A DNA stretch of 44,419 nucleotides from Pseudomonadota bacterium (GTDB lineage: Bacteria; Pseudomonadota; Gammaproteobacteria; Burkholderiales; Burkholderiaceae_C). The notes under the pieces are model-generated. The model saw nothing but the letters and a program-made list of their open reading frames with translations, had not been told where the DNA came from and made no database searches. The stretch covers positions 3,551 through 47,969 of the forward strand of contig JAJZHH010000005.1 in the NCBI GenBank assembly GCA_021804595.1. Reading direction: 5' to 3'. Below, in pieces: positions 6,653 through 15,570 of the stretch. The position numbers were made by a program, and so were the translations under genes. Each line of letters starts with the position of its first letter. Position 1 is the first letter of the stretch.

Positions 6653-8349
6653 CGCAGCGTCGCCGGGCCGAATCCGAAATGCGGATTGCCGCGATTGCGT
6701 TCGAAGCCCAGGACGGCATCATGGTGACGGATTCAGCCGGGGTCCTGCAAAGGGTGAACCGGGCGTTCACGCGCATTACCGGGTACGCCGAGGACGAGGT
6801 GGTCGGCAAGACGCTCGCCATGCTGCATTCAGGACGCCAGGATGCGAAGTTCTACGCGCAGATGTGGGCGGCCATCGCAAGCGAGGGTTATTGGCAAGGT
6901 GAAATCGTCAATCGGCGCAAGAGCGGCGAACTGTTCACCGAGCGCCTGGCGATCTCGGCAGTGAAGGATCCAGGCGGCACGGTGACGCATTACGTGGGGT
7001 CGTTCGCCGACGTGACGCAGCAGCGCGAAGCGGAGTCGAAGGCCGAGCATCTGGCGTATTTCGATGCACTGACCGATCTGCCGAACCGCATGCTGCTGAA
7101 CGACCGCCTTGAGCACGCCCTCGCGTGGAGCGCGCGCAGCCAAGACTATTGTGCGCTGCTGTTCGTCGATCTCGACAACTTCAAGAAAGTCAACGACTCC
7201 ATCGGGCACCAAGCTGGAGACCAGTTGTTGGTCGAGGCGGCCCGGCGGCTGAAGCTTGCCGTGCGCGATGGCGACACCGTGGCCCGATTCGGCGGCGACG
7301 AATTCGTCGTGGTGCTCGAGGAGCTTGGTGCAGATGCCCACGGTGCGGCGATGCGCGCGGGTATGGTCGCCGAGAAATTGCGCACGAGCATGGCTGACAC
7401 GTATGAACTCGACGGCCAGACCTTCTATTGCTCGGCAAGCATCGGTGCGACGCTGTTCAAGGGAGGGGTCGACTCGTCCGAGTCCATCCTGATGCACGCC
7501 GACCTGGCGATGTATCGCGCCAAGCAGGACGGGCGCAACGCGCTGCGTTTCTTCGAGCAGAGCATGCAAGTCGAGTTGGCCAAGCGCACCGCGCTGGAGG
7601 CCGAACTGCGCGTGGCGATCGCAGCCGGACAACTCGAGCTCCATTACCAGCCGCAGTACGACCGCGACGGGCGGCTGATCGGCGCCGAAGCGCTCGTGCG
7701 CTGGAATCACCCGACCGCCGGCCTGGTGCTGCCGGCCGAGTTCATCGGCCTGGCCGAGGACACCGGCATCATCGTGCCGCTGGGGCAATGGGTGCTCGAC
7801 GCCGCGTGCACACAAATTGCGGCCTGGAGCCGGTCGGCGCCGACCCGCGACCTCGTGCTGGCGGTCAACGTCAGCGCGCGCCAATTCGCGCAGGGCGATC
7901 TCGTCGACACGGTACTGGCGTCGGTGCACGCCGCGAGCGCGCGCGCGGACCGGCTGAAGCTCGAACTGACCGAAAGCACCGTGCTGGACAACGTCGGCGA
8001 CGCCTTCGACAAGATGCGCGCGTTGAAGCGCGAAGGCATTTCGTTTTCGCTCGACGACTTCGGCACCGGCAGCTCGTCGCTGTCCTACCTGACGCGCTTG
8101 CCGCTCGACCAGCTGAAGATCGACAAGTCCTTCGTCGACGACCTGCCGCAGGATCAGCAGGACGCCACGGTGGCCCAGACCATCATCGCGATGGGCAAGG
8201 GCCTGGGGCTGCAGGTCGTCGCCGAAGGCGTCGAGACCGAGGCGCAATGGAGCTTCCTGCTGCAGCACGGCTGCGATGCCTTCCAGGGCTACCGTTTCGG
8301 CAAGCCGCTGCCGATCGAGGAATTCGGTCGATTGGCCGCGGCGTCATGA
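6631..8349 (+). CDS. PAS-GGDEF-EAL protein, C-terminal part of the same gene
   Basis: The 572-residue frame opens with the end of a PAS-associated C-terminal motif (VDVTQRRRAESE), then one PAS domain (about residues 17-140), a GGDEF domain with an intact RFGGDEF motif near residue 221 and an RxxD inhibitory site (RDGD) five residues before it, and an EAL domain (about 315-565). The EAL domain keeps EALVRW, NVSARQF, ELTES, DDFGTGSSSLSYL, KIDKSF and VAEGVET, which are the residues expected of an active c-di-GMP phosphodiesterase. Both activities are therefore possible. The GTG start is arbitrary: the frame overlaps the end of the preceding PAS frame by 22 bases, and a one-base frame change would join them into a protein of about 1070 residues. 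A sequencing error is a real alternative to a mutation. Confidence 0.88.
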   Translation: MACAVDVTQRRRAESEMRIAAIAFEAQDGIMVTDSAGVLQRVNRAFTRITGYAEDEVVGKTLAMLHSGRQDAKFYAQMWAAIASEGYWQGEIVNRRKSGELFTERLAISAVKDPGGTVTHYVGSFADVTQQREAESKAEHLAYFDALTDLPNRMLLNDRLEHALAWSARSQDYCALLFVDLDNFKKVNDSIGHQAGDQLLVEAARRLKLAVRDGDTVARFGGDEFVVVLEELGADAHGAAMRAGMVAEKLRTSMADTYELDGQTFYCSASIGATLFKGGVDSSESILMHADLAMYRAKQDGRNALRFFEQSMQVELAKRTALEAELRVAIAAGQLELHYQPQYDRDGRLIGAEALVRWNHPTAGLVLPAEFIGLAEDTGIIVPLGQWVLDAACTQIAAWSRSAPTRDLVLAVNVSARQFAQGDLVDTVLASVHAASARADRLKLELTESTVLDNVGDAFDKMRALKREGISFSLDDFGTGSSSLSYLTRLPLDQLKIDKSFVDDLPQDQQDATVAQTIIAMGKGLGLQVVAEGVETEAQWSFLLQHGCDAFQGYRFGKPLPIEEFGRLAAAS

Positions 8350-8597
8350 CACGGGTACGGTGACATGGAATTCGTACCGCCAATGTCGGATGCTCGGCCG
8401 AAGCGGGCGCTGGGCGCAGGTTGTGGCGGCGACCGCAATGCTTCAGGCAACGGTCGCCGAAATCGCCAGCCCGTGCACCAGACGCCACGTCTGAAGGGAG
8501 GCGTTGCCGTCAAGCTTGGCACTGTCGCTCCACTGACCGGCGCGTCAGGCCAAGCCGAGCGTCTGTTGGATGGCGCCATCACGAGATGAACGCGGGG

Positions 8598-9020
8598 TCA
8601 GGTGTTCAGGCTTCGGGCCGGCGGCAGCAAGTCCCGCAGACGCCTATGCCCAAGGCGGTCGAGCCAAGTGGCTTCGGCGTCGGCCATGGCTTGCAAGAGG
8701 AATGCGTTGACCGCCTGCTCCACCGGGCAGTTCGGGTTGTCCTGCGCCGGTCCGATCGCGAATAGCGTGTTCGGCGCCAGGGCCGCATGCACTTCGCGGA
8801 CCGTCAGTTCAAGGATGTCGCCGTCCAACGCCCAACCGCCGCCGCGCCCTCCCGTCGAGCGTACATACCCAGCGTCTCGCAGCGCAGCCATGGTCCGCCG
8901 CACGACGACCGGGTGGGTATGAAGCATGAGTGCGATGGTCTCGGACGTGGTCGTGCCGCCACGCAAGTGCATGTGCACGAGCACATGCAGCATGCGAGCG
9001 AGTCGTGTGTCTTGGGTCAT
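8598..9020 (-). CDS. Rrf2-family transcriptional regulator
   Basis: This 140-residue protein starts MTQDTRLARMLHVLVHMHLR and has the Rrf2 winged helix: SETIALMLHTHPVVVRRTMAALRDAGYVRSTGGRGGGWALDG is the recognition helix and wing. Only one Cys (NPNCPVEQAV) lies in the C-terminal half, so an iron-sulfur cluster like that of IscR or NsrR is unlikely. It resembles the cluster-free YwnA-like branch. It is transcribed away from the epoxide hydrolase gene at 9105, with 84 bp between the starts. That suggests it represses its own gene and the hydrolase, with an organic ligand or thiol-reactive compound as signal. The effector is an inference. The frame stays open far upstream, but the ATG at 9020 matches the family's start. 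Confidence 0.88.
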   Translation of the reverse strand: MTQDTRLARMLHVLVHMHLRGGTTTSETIALMLHTHPVVVRRTMAALRDAGYVRSTGGRGGGWALDGDILELTVREVHAALAPNTLFAIGPAQDNPNCPVEQAVNAFLLQAMADAEATWLDRLGHRRLRDLLPPARSLNT

Positions 9021-9104
9021 GAGTCGCAAGAATGGCGTTGCAATAGCGTCACAAGCAATGTTACGGTATATCAATCGCACTCGACTCTTCGGGATCCGCC
9101 GACA

Positions 9105-10082
9105 ATGACTCTGCCAACCAACAGATTCCTCAAGGTCAATGGCCTGAGACTGCACATCACCGAACAGGGCAAAGGTCCGCTGATCTTGCTCTGTCACGGA
9201 TTTCCCGAGACATCTCATGCTTGGCGACATCAGTTGCCTGCGCTGGCGCAGGCCGGCTATCGCGCAGTAGCTCCCGATTTGCGCGGATATGGGACGAGCG
9301 ACTGCCCCGAAGCAGTCGAGGCCTACGCGATGCGCGAGCTGGTGGACGATCTCCTCGGACTTCTCGATGCCTTGGGTGAGGACCAGGCCGTGGTCATCGG
9401 GGGTGACTGGGGCGCCGCGCTCGCATGGCAGGCAGCGCGCGTGCATCCTGATCGCTTTCGAGCGGTTGCGGCCCTTGGCGTCCCCATGATGCAGCGCGCA
9501 CCGGCGAAGCCGAGCGAGATTTTCCCGAAGACCGATCAGGTCTGGTTCTACACGCACTACTTCGCAATACCAGGATTGGCCGAAAGGGAATTGGAGATCG
9601 ACGTTGGCATGAGCCTGAGCAAGATCTACTCCGCGGCTTCGGGTGCCGCGGGGCGCCGCGACGATCCAAGCACTCCCAATCCTTTCGGCATGCTGCCGCG
9701 CAGTGGCGGATTGCTCGATGTCTTGCCTGAGCCTCGCGGTCTGCCCGATTGGCTGCCAGCCGAGGATATGGAATGTTTCGTGAAGTCTTTTGAAACCAGC
9801 GGCTTCCGGGGAGGGCTGAATTACTACCGCAACCTGGATCGCAATTGGGTGAATGAGTCCACGCTGGAAGGCAGGCGGGTTGAGGTGCCAGCCCTGTACC
9901 TCGTTGGCGAGCGCGACACCGGGCTGGCGATTCCGGGCATGCGGGAGCTCATCGAGGCGATGCCCGTGGCGGTTCCCGATCTGCGTGTGTCGCGAACGAT
10001 TCCGGGTGCCGGTCACTGGCTGCAACAGGAAGCACCGGGGGCGGTCAACGCGGCTTTGCTTGGATTTCTGGCCTCGTTGTGA
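9105..10082 (+). CDS. Alpha/beta hydrolase, epoxide hydrolase type
   Basis: The 325-residue protein is a soluble epoxide hydrolase-like alpha/beta hydrolase. It has the oxyanion segment CHGFPE (about residue 32), the nucleophile elbow GGDWGAALAW with Asp near 105, cap-domain tyrosines in WFYTHYFA and NYYRN, an acid in YLVGERDTGLAI, and the final His in PGAGHWLQQE. The Asp nucleophile in place of Ser, with the cap tyrosines, points to epoxide opening rather than ester cleavage. Haloalkane-type activity is less likely. It is cytoplasmic, with no signal peptide. The divergent Rrf2 regulator probably controls it. The ATG at 9105 begins the conserved MTLPTNRFLKVNGLRLH; the frame upstream belongs to regulatory DNA and the regulator's antisense. 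Confidence 0.9.
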   Translation: MTLPTNRFLKVNGLRLHITEQGKGPLILLCHGFPETSHAWRHQLPALAQAGYRAVAPDLRGYGTSDCPEAVEAYAMRELVDDLLGLLDALGEDQAVVIGGDWGAALAWQAARVHPDRFRAVAALGVPMMQRAPAKPSEIFPKTDQVWFYTHYFAIPGLAERELEIDVGMSLSKIYSAASGAAGRRDDPSTPNPFGMLPRSGGLLDVLPEPRGLPDWLPAEDMECFVKSFETSGFRGGLNYYRNLDRNWVNESTLEGRRVEVPALYLVGERDTGLAIPGMRELIEAMPVAVPDLRVSRTIPGAGHWLQQEAPGAVNAALLGFLASL

Positions 10083-10535
10083 TGACCTCAGCGACCGCTG
10101 AGCACACCAGGGCAGTCATTGCCGCGGTGGGGTGTAAGTGCCCGGAGGCCGAACTCCCGTCATTCGCAACGCGATGCATCTGTAGCCTTCCGACCGCGGG
10201 CAGCGATGCGGTAGCAGCCTAGGCCGACCTGGCCGGTGAAGGCCGTGCGAGATGCCGCCTGGGGCTCTCGGATACGAACTTGCGCACGCGGAAGGCGTTC
10301 AGTGTCGCCGCAGCGACGCGCGCAACGCGCGCGTCCCTCAGAGACTTGGAAGGCAGCCGGGTCTCATGTGCGCTTGCGCTTCAAGCGGACTTTGCGCTGA
10401 GACAAATCGATCAGTTTTCAAATCGCATGTCGCACACTAGCCACCTTGGCTACGCGAATTGACATGTATCCTGTCAGTCACCGGCATCGCTGGCGTACGC
10501 GATGAGGTAACCGGACGGCGCTCTGACTGGAACAG
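10083..10535. other. Gene-free stretch before the diguanylate cyclase
   Basis: No coding sequence is supported. A TTGACA (10459-10464) is part of the inverted repeat TGACA-N7-TGTCA (10460-10476), about 60 bp before the cyclase ATG. This could be a -35 element under an operator, but no good -10 lies 16-18 bases downstream. Confidence 0.35.
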
Positions 10536-12083
10536 ATGGGTACTGATGGCAAGCCGGGAGACGGCGGCGGGAGGCACGCGCGACTTCTTGGGGTCTTGAT
10601 CGCTCTCGCAGTGATTGTTTTGAACCTCGCAGTGGCCGGCACGGCAGAGCTTTTTCTGCAATCTCGCCTGGATGACGCGGAGAGTTCAGCGGCGGCCACG
10701 ACGCAAAGCATCGCGCATGCATTGGATGGATCCGTCAGCAACGCGGCCCAGGTCACCAAGCTCGCGGTGCGCATGCTCGTGACTGAATGCGAGAGCGAGA
10801 TGCAGTCAACCGGCGAGATCGAACCGGCGAAACTGAACGCGTATTTCAGAGCTATGCGAACCTCTTTGCCTGCCGGGACGCTGCTGCACGTGACCAATGC
10901 ATCAGGCCGCGTGATCTTTGGGCCGATGGTCGGCAACGCAAGACCGCTGTCCTATTCGGACCGCGACTTCTTTGCCGCGTTGATGGGGGGGCGAGCAAGT
11001 CCCAGGATCTGGGTCACCAATCTTCTCCGCGGGCGTGCTACGCAAGAGGAGGTGATCGCATTTGTCGCGCGCTATGACGACACAGAAGGCCGTCCCGAAG
11101 GGGTTGTCTCGGTTGCGATTCCACAGTCATACTTCCAGGCGCTTCTTCAAGTACCAAGCCTCGGGCCGCACGGCATCGCGCTGATGAGAGATGCCAGCAC
11201 GGCGTTGATCGCAAGCTATCCGGCATCGAAAGTTGAGAAGTTGGGCAATCGACACTTTTCTTCGCAGTTGGCACAGGTCATCAAGTCGGGGGAGCGTGCG
11301 CAGACCTTTCATGCCGTGCACACCGGTGACGGCATCGAGCGCATCGATTCGTTCAGGCGACTTTCCGGTTTGCCGTTCTACCTCGTTGTCGGCAAGTCGG
11401 CAGAAGATTACTTGGCGACCTGGCACAGTGCCCGCCGATGGGCCATCTTCGCGCAACTTGGTTTTCTCGTCGTCAGCACCAGCTTCGCGGCCATGCTCTG
11501 GAGCGTTGTGCGCCGTCTGCATGGGATCCAGCGCGACGAAGCACGGCGCGCGCGACGCGACGTGCTGACGGGCTTGCCGAATCGTCTGGCGCTGATGGAG
11601 CATTTGCCAAGCGCGATCGCACGCGCCAGGCGCAGCGGATCGTGGATGGCAGTTGGGTTGCTTGACCTTGACGACTTCAAGGCGATCAACGACGGATATG
11701 GTCACGCAGCCGGGGACAATCTGCTGATCGCACTGGGGCGTCGGCTGCAGGGCCTGGTGCGTGCGGGGGATTTCGTTGCGCGTCTGGGGGGCGATGAGTT
11801 CCTCTTTGTGTTCGAGGGTCTTTCCCCGTCCGAGGCGCAGTTGCAACTCGATCGTGCGTTGCACCGAATTCACCAAGCCGGCGATGCTTCAATTGGCCTC
11901 GGTGCTGGCCAGCAGGTCCGGATCGGCATGAGCATGGGAATCGCACTGTTCCCGCATGACGGCGACCATGCCGATGCGCTGCTGCGTCACGCTGATGCGG
12001 CAATGTACGAGGTCAAGCAGAAGAAAGGCAAACGGTTGACGTGGTGGAGCACGACGGCGCCGCAGGTGGGCGCAGCGACCTGA
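10536..12083 (+). CDS. Membrane diguanylate cyclase with periplasmic sensor
   Basis: The 515-residue protein has a transmembrane helix at about 17-40, a periplasmic region of about 260 residues with PDC/Cache-like features (LHVTNASGRVIFGP, SYSDRDFFAAL, PRIWVTNLLRGRATQEEVIAF), a second helix at about 303-326, and a GGDEF domain from DVLTGLPNRLAL onward. The LGGDEFLF motif is intact near residue 418, with an RxxD allosteric inhibition site (RAGD) five residues before it. It should make c-di-GMP in response to a small periplasmic ligand, perhaps an organic or amino acid. It appears to be a single gene: 452 bp of gene-free DNA lies upstream and 159 bp separates it from the next gene. The ATG lacks a strong ribosome site; an in-frame start further in would cut into the first membrane helix. 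Confidence 0.92.
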   Translation: MGTDGKPGDGGGRHARLLGVLIALAVIVLNLAVAGTAELFLQSRLDDAESSAAATTQSIAHALDGSVSNAAQVTKLAVRMLVTECESEMQSTGEIEPAKLNAYFRAMRTSLPAGTLLHVTNASGRVIFGPMVGNARPLSYSDRDFFAALMGGRASPRIWVTNLLRGRATQEEVIAFVARYDDTEGRPEGVVSVAIPQSYFQALLQVPSLGPHGIALMRDASTALIASYPASKVEKLGNRHFSSQLAQVIKSGERAQTFHAVHTGDGIERIDSFRRLSGLPFYLVVGKSAEDYLATWHSARRWAIFAQLGFLVVSTSFAAMLWSVVRRLHGIQRDEARRARRDVLTGLPNRLALMEHLPSAIARARRSGSWMAVGLLDLDDFKAINDGYGHAAGDNLLIALGRRLQGLVRAGDFVARLGGDEFLFVFEGLSPSEAQLQLDRALHRIHQAGDASIGLGAGQQVRIGMSMGIALFPHDGDHADALLRHADAAMYEVKQKKGKRLTWWSTTAPQVGAAT

Positions 12084-12242
12084 TCCTGGGAGCGGTCCGG
12101 CGTTTCCTTGAGCGTGGCTCCTCGTTCAGCGGCCGCTTCCCGATTCTCGCGCAAGCGCCGGGTCTGGTTGGTTCCGGGGATCGGCACGATCCAGGGGCGG
12201 CGCCTATCATCTGCGCGTCATCAAGGAACTTCGACCCCGTCC

Positions 12243-12836
12243 ATGAAACGTTTCCTGCTCCTGCTCGCCAGCCTGTTCGTGACCGACGCAGCCCTCGCGC
12301 TGCCTGCCCACGCCGCCGATGCGGCGGCCGCCGCACGTCTCGCGCACCAGGCCATGCAGAGCAAGGCTTTCACGCTGGGCAGCGCCGGGCCGCTGATCGT
12401 GGCGTACGAAGACCCCAACTGCCGCTTTTGCAACCAGCTCAGCCGCGAGAGCGCGCCGCTGATCGCCGCCGGCAAGCTGCGCATGCGCGTCGTGCTGGTG
12501 GCCTTCCTCAAGCCCGACAGCGAAGGCCGCGCCGCCGCCATCCTGCAGGCGACTGACCCGGTCGCCGCATGGGAAAAGAACGAAGCCGCCTTCAACGCAC
12601 TGGCCGAGGAGGGCGGCTACCCGGTCGCGCAGCCCAGTTTCGAGACCGACCGCACGCTGCGCACCAACCTGGACGACCTCGAGGCCAGCGGCCAGGTCTC
12701 GACGCCCACCGTGCTGGTGTGCGAGAAGGGCCAGTCCACCCCGTCGCTGCTGCGGGGCATCGACAAGGGGCAATTGCCATCGCTGGTGGCCACGGCGGGT
12801 TCTCTCACCGCTGCCGGCGGCTGTGCTGCGCCCTAG
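12243..12836 (+). CDS. DsbC/DsbG-like periplasmic thiol:disulfide protein
   Basis: The 197-residue product begins with a signal peptide (MKRFLLLLASLFVTDAALAL, cleavage likely near AHA-AD) and then a thioredoxin-fold domain. The active site is EDPNCRFCNQLS, a CxxC motif near residue 60. The cis-proline loop reads STPTVLV. Proteins with the fold AYEDPNCxxCxxL are DsbG/DsbC-like isomerases or reductases that act on periplasmic disulfides and are kept reduced by DsbD. At 197 residues it lacks the N-terminal dimerisation domain of full DsbG (about 250 residues), so it may be monomeric. The ATG at 12243 is chosen because it begins the signal peptide; the frame is open upstream without a better start. 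Confidence 0.85.
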   Translation: MKRFLLLLASLFVTDAALALPAHAADAAAAARLAHQAMQSKAFTLGSAGPLIVAYEDPNCRFCNQLSRESAPLIAAGKLRMRVVLVAFLKPDSEGRAAAILQATDPVAAWEKNEAAFNALAEEGGYPVAQPSFETDRTLRTNLDDLEASGQVSTPTVLVCEKGQSTPSLLRGIDKGQLPSLVATAGSLTAAGGCAAP

Positions 12837-12895
12837 GCCGGCGGCTTCGCGCCCGGCCTTCCGGGCCGCCCGCGCCTCGGGTGCCTGCGCGGCGC

Positions 12896-13961
12896 TCACC
12901 CGCCGCGCGTGGCCAGCGCGAAGACATAGCCGAGCAGTACCCCGGCCGCGGGCCCGATCACCCAGCCGCGCAGCACGCCGACGATGACCTGGGTGTCGAT
13001 GGTTTGGCGGCCACGCGCGACGCCGGTTCCGGCCATCGCGCCGATCAGGGCCTGGTTCATCGACGTGAAGTAGCCGAACAACACTGCGGTCAACACCACG
13101 ATGGCTTGCACCAGCTGCGCTGCGGTGGCCATCGGCAGATCCATCCTGACCAGACCGAAGGCGACGCGTTCGAGCAGCGGGCGTCCCCAGGTCAGCGCCC
13201 CGAGCGCGAGACCCAGGCCGCCGATCAGTCCCGCGAGCAGCGGCCCGCACAGCCCGGTGGAAAGGAACACCGCGGTCGCGTTGGATACATCGTTCGCGCC
13301 CATGGCCAGCGACGCGACGCCGCCGACCACAACCAGCGCGCGGCCGGCATGCATGGCCGCACCCTCGGCGGCGCTCAGCGCCGGCAGCGCATCGAACAAC
13401 CTGGTGAAGGCGTAGCCGAGCACGAAGGCCGCCGGCGGGGCCAGGATCCAGAGCACGGCCAGCCGCGCGACGGTGTCCCAGCGTATGCGCAAGTGCAGCG
13501 CGGAGGCCGCACCGACGATGCAGAACACCAGGATCTGGATCGTCGACGTCGGAATGCGGCGCTGTGTGAACAGCGTGGTCAGCACGAAGGCGGCGGCAAT
13601 CACCGCGATCGCCGCCGGCGTGCGCAGCTGGCCGCCGGCGACGATGTCGTGGCCGACATGGCCCAGCACCCGGTGGCTGAAGAAAGTGGCGCCGAGCAAG
13701 GTCAGCGGAGCCATCAGCACCAGCGCGGCGCGCGCGCCGATGCTGCGGCTGGCGTAGGGCATGCCCATGCAGGCGCCGGTGTAGTGCGCACCCATGCTCC
13801 AGGCGAACGCGAGCGCGAGAAGCACGAGAACGACGTCGAGCCAGGTCAAGGAGTTCGGTTCCGGAAGCGTTCGTTCGGGGCGGGCGGCAGCGAGCACGCG
13901 CGCGGCCAAGCGCATGGCCAGGCGGCCGCGGGCGAAGGAATCGTAGCGAAATCGCCGCATC
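12896..13961 (-). CDS. Inorganic phosphate transporter, PiT family
   Basis: This is a multi-pass membrane protein of about 355 residues, with roughly ten hydrophobic helices. The PiT signature is present in the second half as SLAMGANDVSNATAVF. In the first half the matching position reads SMGAHYTGACMGMPYA, so the paired GxND motif is degenerate. Members of this family take up phosphate with H+ or Na+; a weak or changed ion site is possible. The start is uncertain: ATG codons at 13999 (MARQRSAERT), 13961 (MRRFRYDSFARG) and 13915 (MRLAARVLAA) all precede the first helix at TWLDVVLVLLALAFAW. The longer open frame to 14299 runs over the leader of the cold-shock gene and is not credible. Confidence 0.87.
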
Positions 13962-14198
13962 CGCTGCGGTGTCCGTTCGGCCGACCGCTGCCGGGCCATC
14001 TTGTCACGAGCACGCGTCGCGCGTTTCGGTTTTCGTGTACCATGGACTTGCTGATATGCACAAGACCATCCGCTCGTAGGTCTTTCTTCCCGCTCCGGCT
14101 TGCTTCCGGCGTTCGTGTTGAATCCCCTGTTGAAGATTTTCTTGGCGTTTCTTCGCTGGGCGCACCGTTGCGCCTGATAACTTCTTAAGGAATTCGAT

Positions 14199-14411
14199 AT
14201 GACGACCGAAACCGGTACCGTGAAGTGGTTCAACGAAGGCAAGGGCTTTGGCTTCATCGCCCCCGATGGCGGTGGCAAGGACCTGTTTGCCCACTTCAAG
14301 GAAATTCAAGGCAGCGGCTTCAAGACGCTGACCGAGAACCAGCGCGTGCAGTTCGAAGTGACCCAGGGCCAGAAGGGCCCGCAGGCGTCGAACATCCGTA
14401 CGCTGGACTGA
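14199..14411 (+). CDS. Cold-shock domain protein, CspA family
   Basis: The 70-residue protein is a single cold-shock domain. The RNA-binding motifs RNP1 (KGFGFIAPD, about residues 15-23) and RNP2 (DLFAHF, about 29-34) are intact after the usual [15 protein letters not shown] start. It binds single-stranded RNA or DNA and melts secondary structure in mRNA. AAGGAATTC upstream of the ATG is the ribosome site. About 150 bp of T-rich, non-coding DNA precedes it, which fits the long leader of csp mRNAs, although I cannot place the promoter. It is divergent from the phosphate permease and ends in a strong terminator, so it is a single-gene transcript. Confidence 0.96.
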   Translation: MTTETGTVKWFNEGKGFGFIAPDGGGKDLFAHFKEIQGSGFKTLTENQRVQFEVTQGQKGPQASNIRTLD

Positions 14412-14458
14412 CCCAGGCAGTACTGCCGGACGTCGGGCATGCCCCGACATCCGCCGAT

Positions 14459-14487
14459 GAAAGCGCGGCATTGCCGCGCTTTTTTCA
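14459..14487 (+). terminator. Intrinsic terminator of the cold-shock gene
   Basis: AAGCGCGGC (14461-14469), loop ATT, GCCGCGCTT (14473-14481), then TTTT. The 9-bp perfect GC-rich stem with a T tract is 47 bp after the csp stop codon. A second inverted repeat, GTCGGG-CATG-CCCCGAC, lies just before it. Confidence 0.9.
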
Positions 14488-14508
14488 TTTGTGCTGCAGG
14501 AGCTGACC

Positions 14509-15534
14509 GTGAAGAATCTGCAAGAGGCCACCGAGCGCATCTGCGAACTCAAGGGCAGCCTCGTCGCGCTGGACGCCCTGGTGCCAGCGGTCATCCAGGC
14601 CCTCCCGGCGTCGATCCGCGCGCGGCTGATGGATGCGTTCGACGCTCACGCCGAAGCTGCGCGCACGGCATTGCTGTACGCGGACGTGTCCGATTTCGTG
14701 TTGGCCACCTTCGAGCGTGACATTGCTCGCGACCGCGCCTTCGTGCTGGCGCGAGTTCAACCCGAATCCCCAGCGATTTCGCGGCTCACGGTCGACACGC
14801 TGCTGCTGGCGACGACCTGCATCACCGTGTTCGCCGGGGCGCGCTCGATGGCGAGCGCCAGCGGGTTCTTCTTTCGCGGCGCCCATGGTCTGTTCCTGGT
14901 GAGCAGCCGCGATGTGTTTGCCAACGCTGTGGGCGATCAGCGCCCTGATCGCATCGAGATCGGTGTGCATGTGGATCCGCTGGATCTGATGCAGCACCGG
15001 GTCGTCTCGCTGCCGCTGCATCGCGGCGGCTTGCGGCTGTGGCGCGAAGCGCGCGACGCAGCGGGCGATGACGCCGGTGACGACACCAGCGACATCGCCG
15101 TGCTGGAGATTCCCGCCGCCAGCCTGCCTGCCGACGCGACCGTGCAGGCGTTCGACGAAACGCATCTGGAGACCCGTGGCGAGCAGATCGTGGCTGGAGA
15201 CGTCCTCACCATCGCCGGTTTCCCGGCGGGCTTCCACGATGCGGTCCACCACCTGGCCGTCGCGTGCAGCGCCGCCGTCGCGTCCGCGTATGGCGTGCGC
15301 TTTCAGGGCCGCGGCGGCTTCCTGACCGACACGCGCACGCCCTGTGGCAGCAACGGATCACCGGTCGTGCGACGGCGCCTCAACGATGGTGCATCGGCCC
15401 CGTCGTGGCAACTGCTCGGCGTCCATGCGTCGCGCGCGGACCTGGGCGAGCGCGATGGGCTCGATGACGCATCGCCGGGGCTGAACTTCGCCTGGTATGC
15501 CGACGTGCTGCCGACGCTGATCGGCCGCGCCTGA
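14509..15534 (+). CDS. Trypsin-like protease-fold protein lacking the catalytic His
   Basis: The C-terminal two thirds have a trypsin-like fold sequence: [21 protein letters not shown] is the usual GSGF..LFLVTNRHVV segment, DIAVLEIP holds the catalytic Asp (about 195), and [11 protein letters not shown] holds the Ser (about 284). The catalytic His position reads Asp (about residue 135), so the triad is broken and the protein may be a pseudo-protease or use altered chemistry. The first 95 residues are helical ([20 protein letters not shown]) with no signal peptide, so the protein is probably cytoplasmic. The start is the GTG at 14509, six bases after a good AGGAG. An earlier GTG at 14491 lies at the edge of the csp terminator. 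The neighbour on the right is a truncated gene on the other strand. Confidence 0.72.
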   Translation: MKNLQEATERICELKGSLVALDALVPAVIQALPASIRARLMDAFDAHAEAARTALLYADVSDFVLATFERDIARDRAFVLARVQPESPAISRLTVDTLLLATTCITVFAGARSMASASGFFFRGAHGLFLVSSRDVFANAVGDQRPDRIEIGVHVDPLDLMQHRVVSLPLHRGGLRLWREARDAAGDDAGDDTSDIAVLEIPAASLPADATVQAFDETHLETRGEQIVAGDVLTIAGFPAGFHDAVHHLAVACSAAVASAYGVRFQGRGGFLTDTRTPCGSNGSPVVRRRLNDGASAPSWQLLGVHASRADLGERDGLDDASPGLNFAWYADVLPTLIGRA

Positions 15535-15570
15535 CAGGCGCCGGGGCCGCGCGCACCCACGCGCGGTCGG

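Noticed and set aside
14000-14299. Extension of the PiT permease start to 14299
   Set aside because: It covers the leader and part of the coding region of the cold-shock gene, and adds no permease-like sequence.
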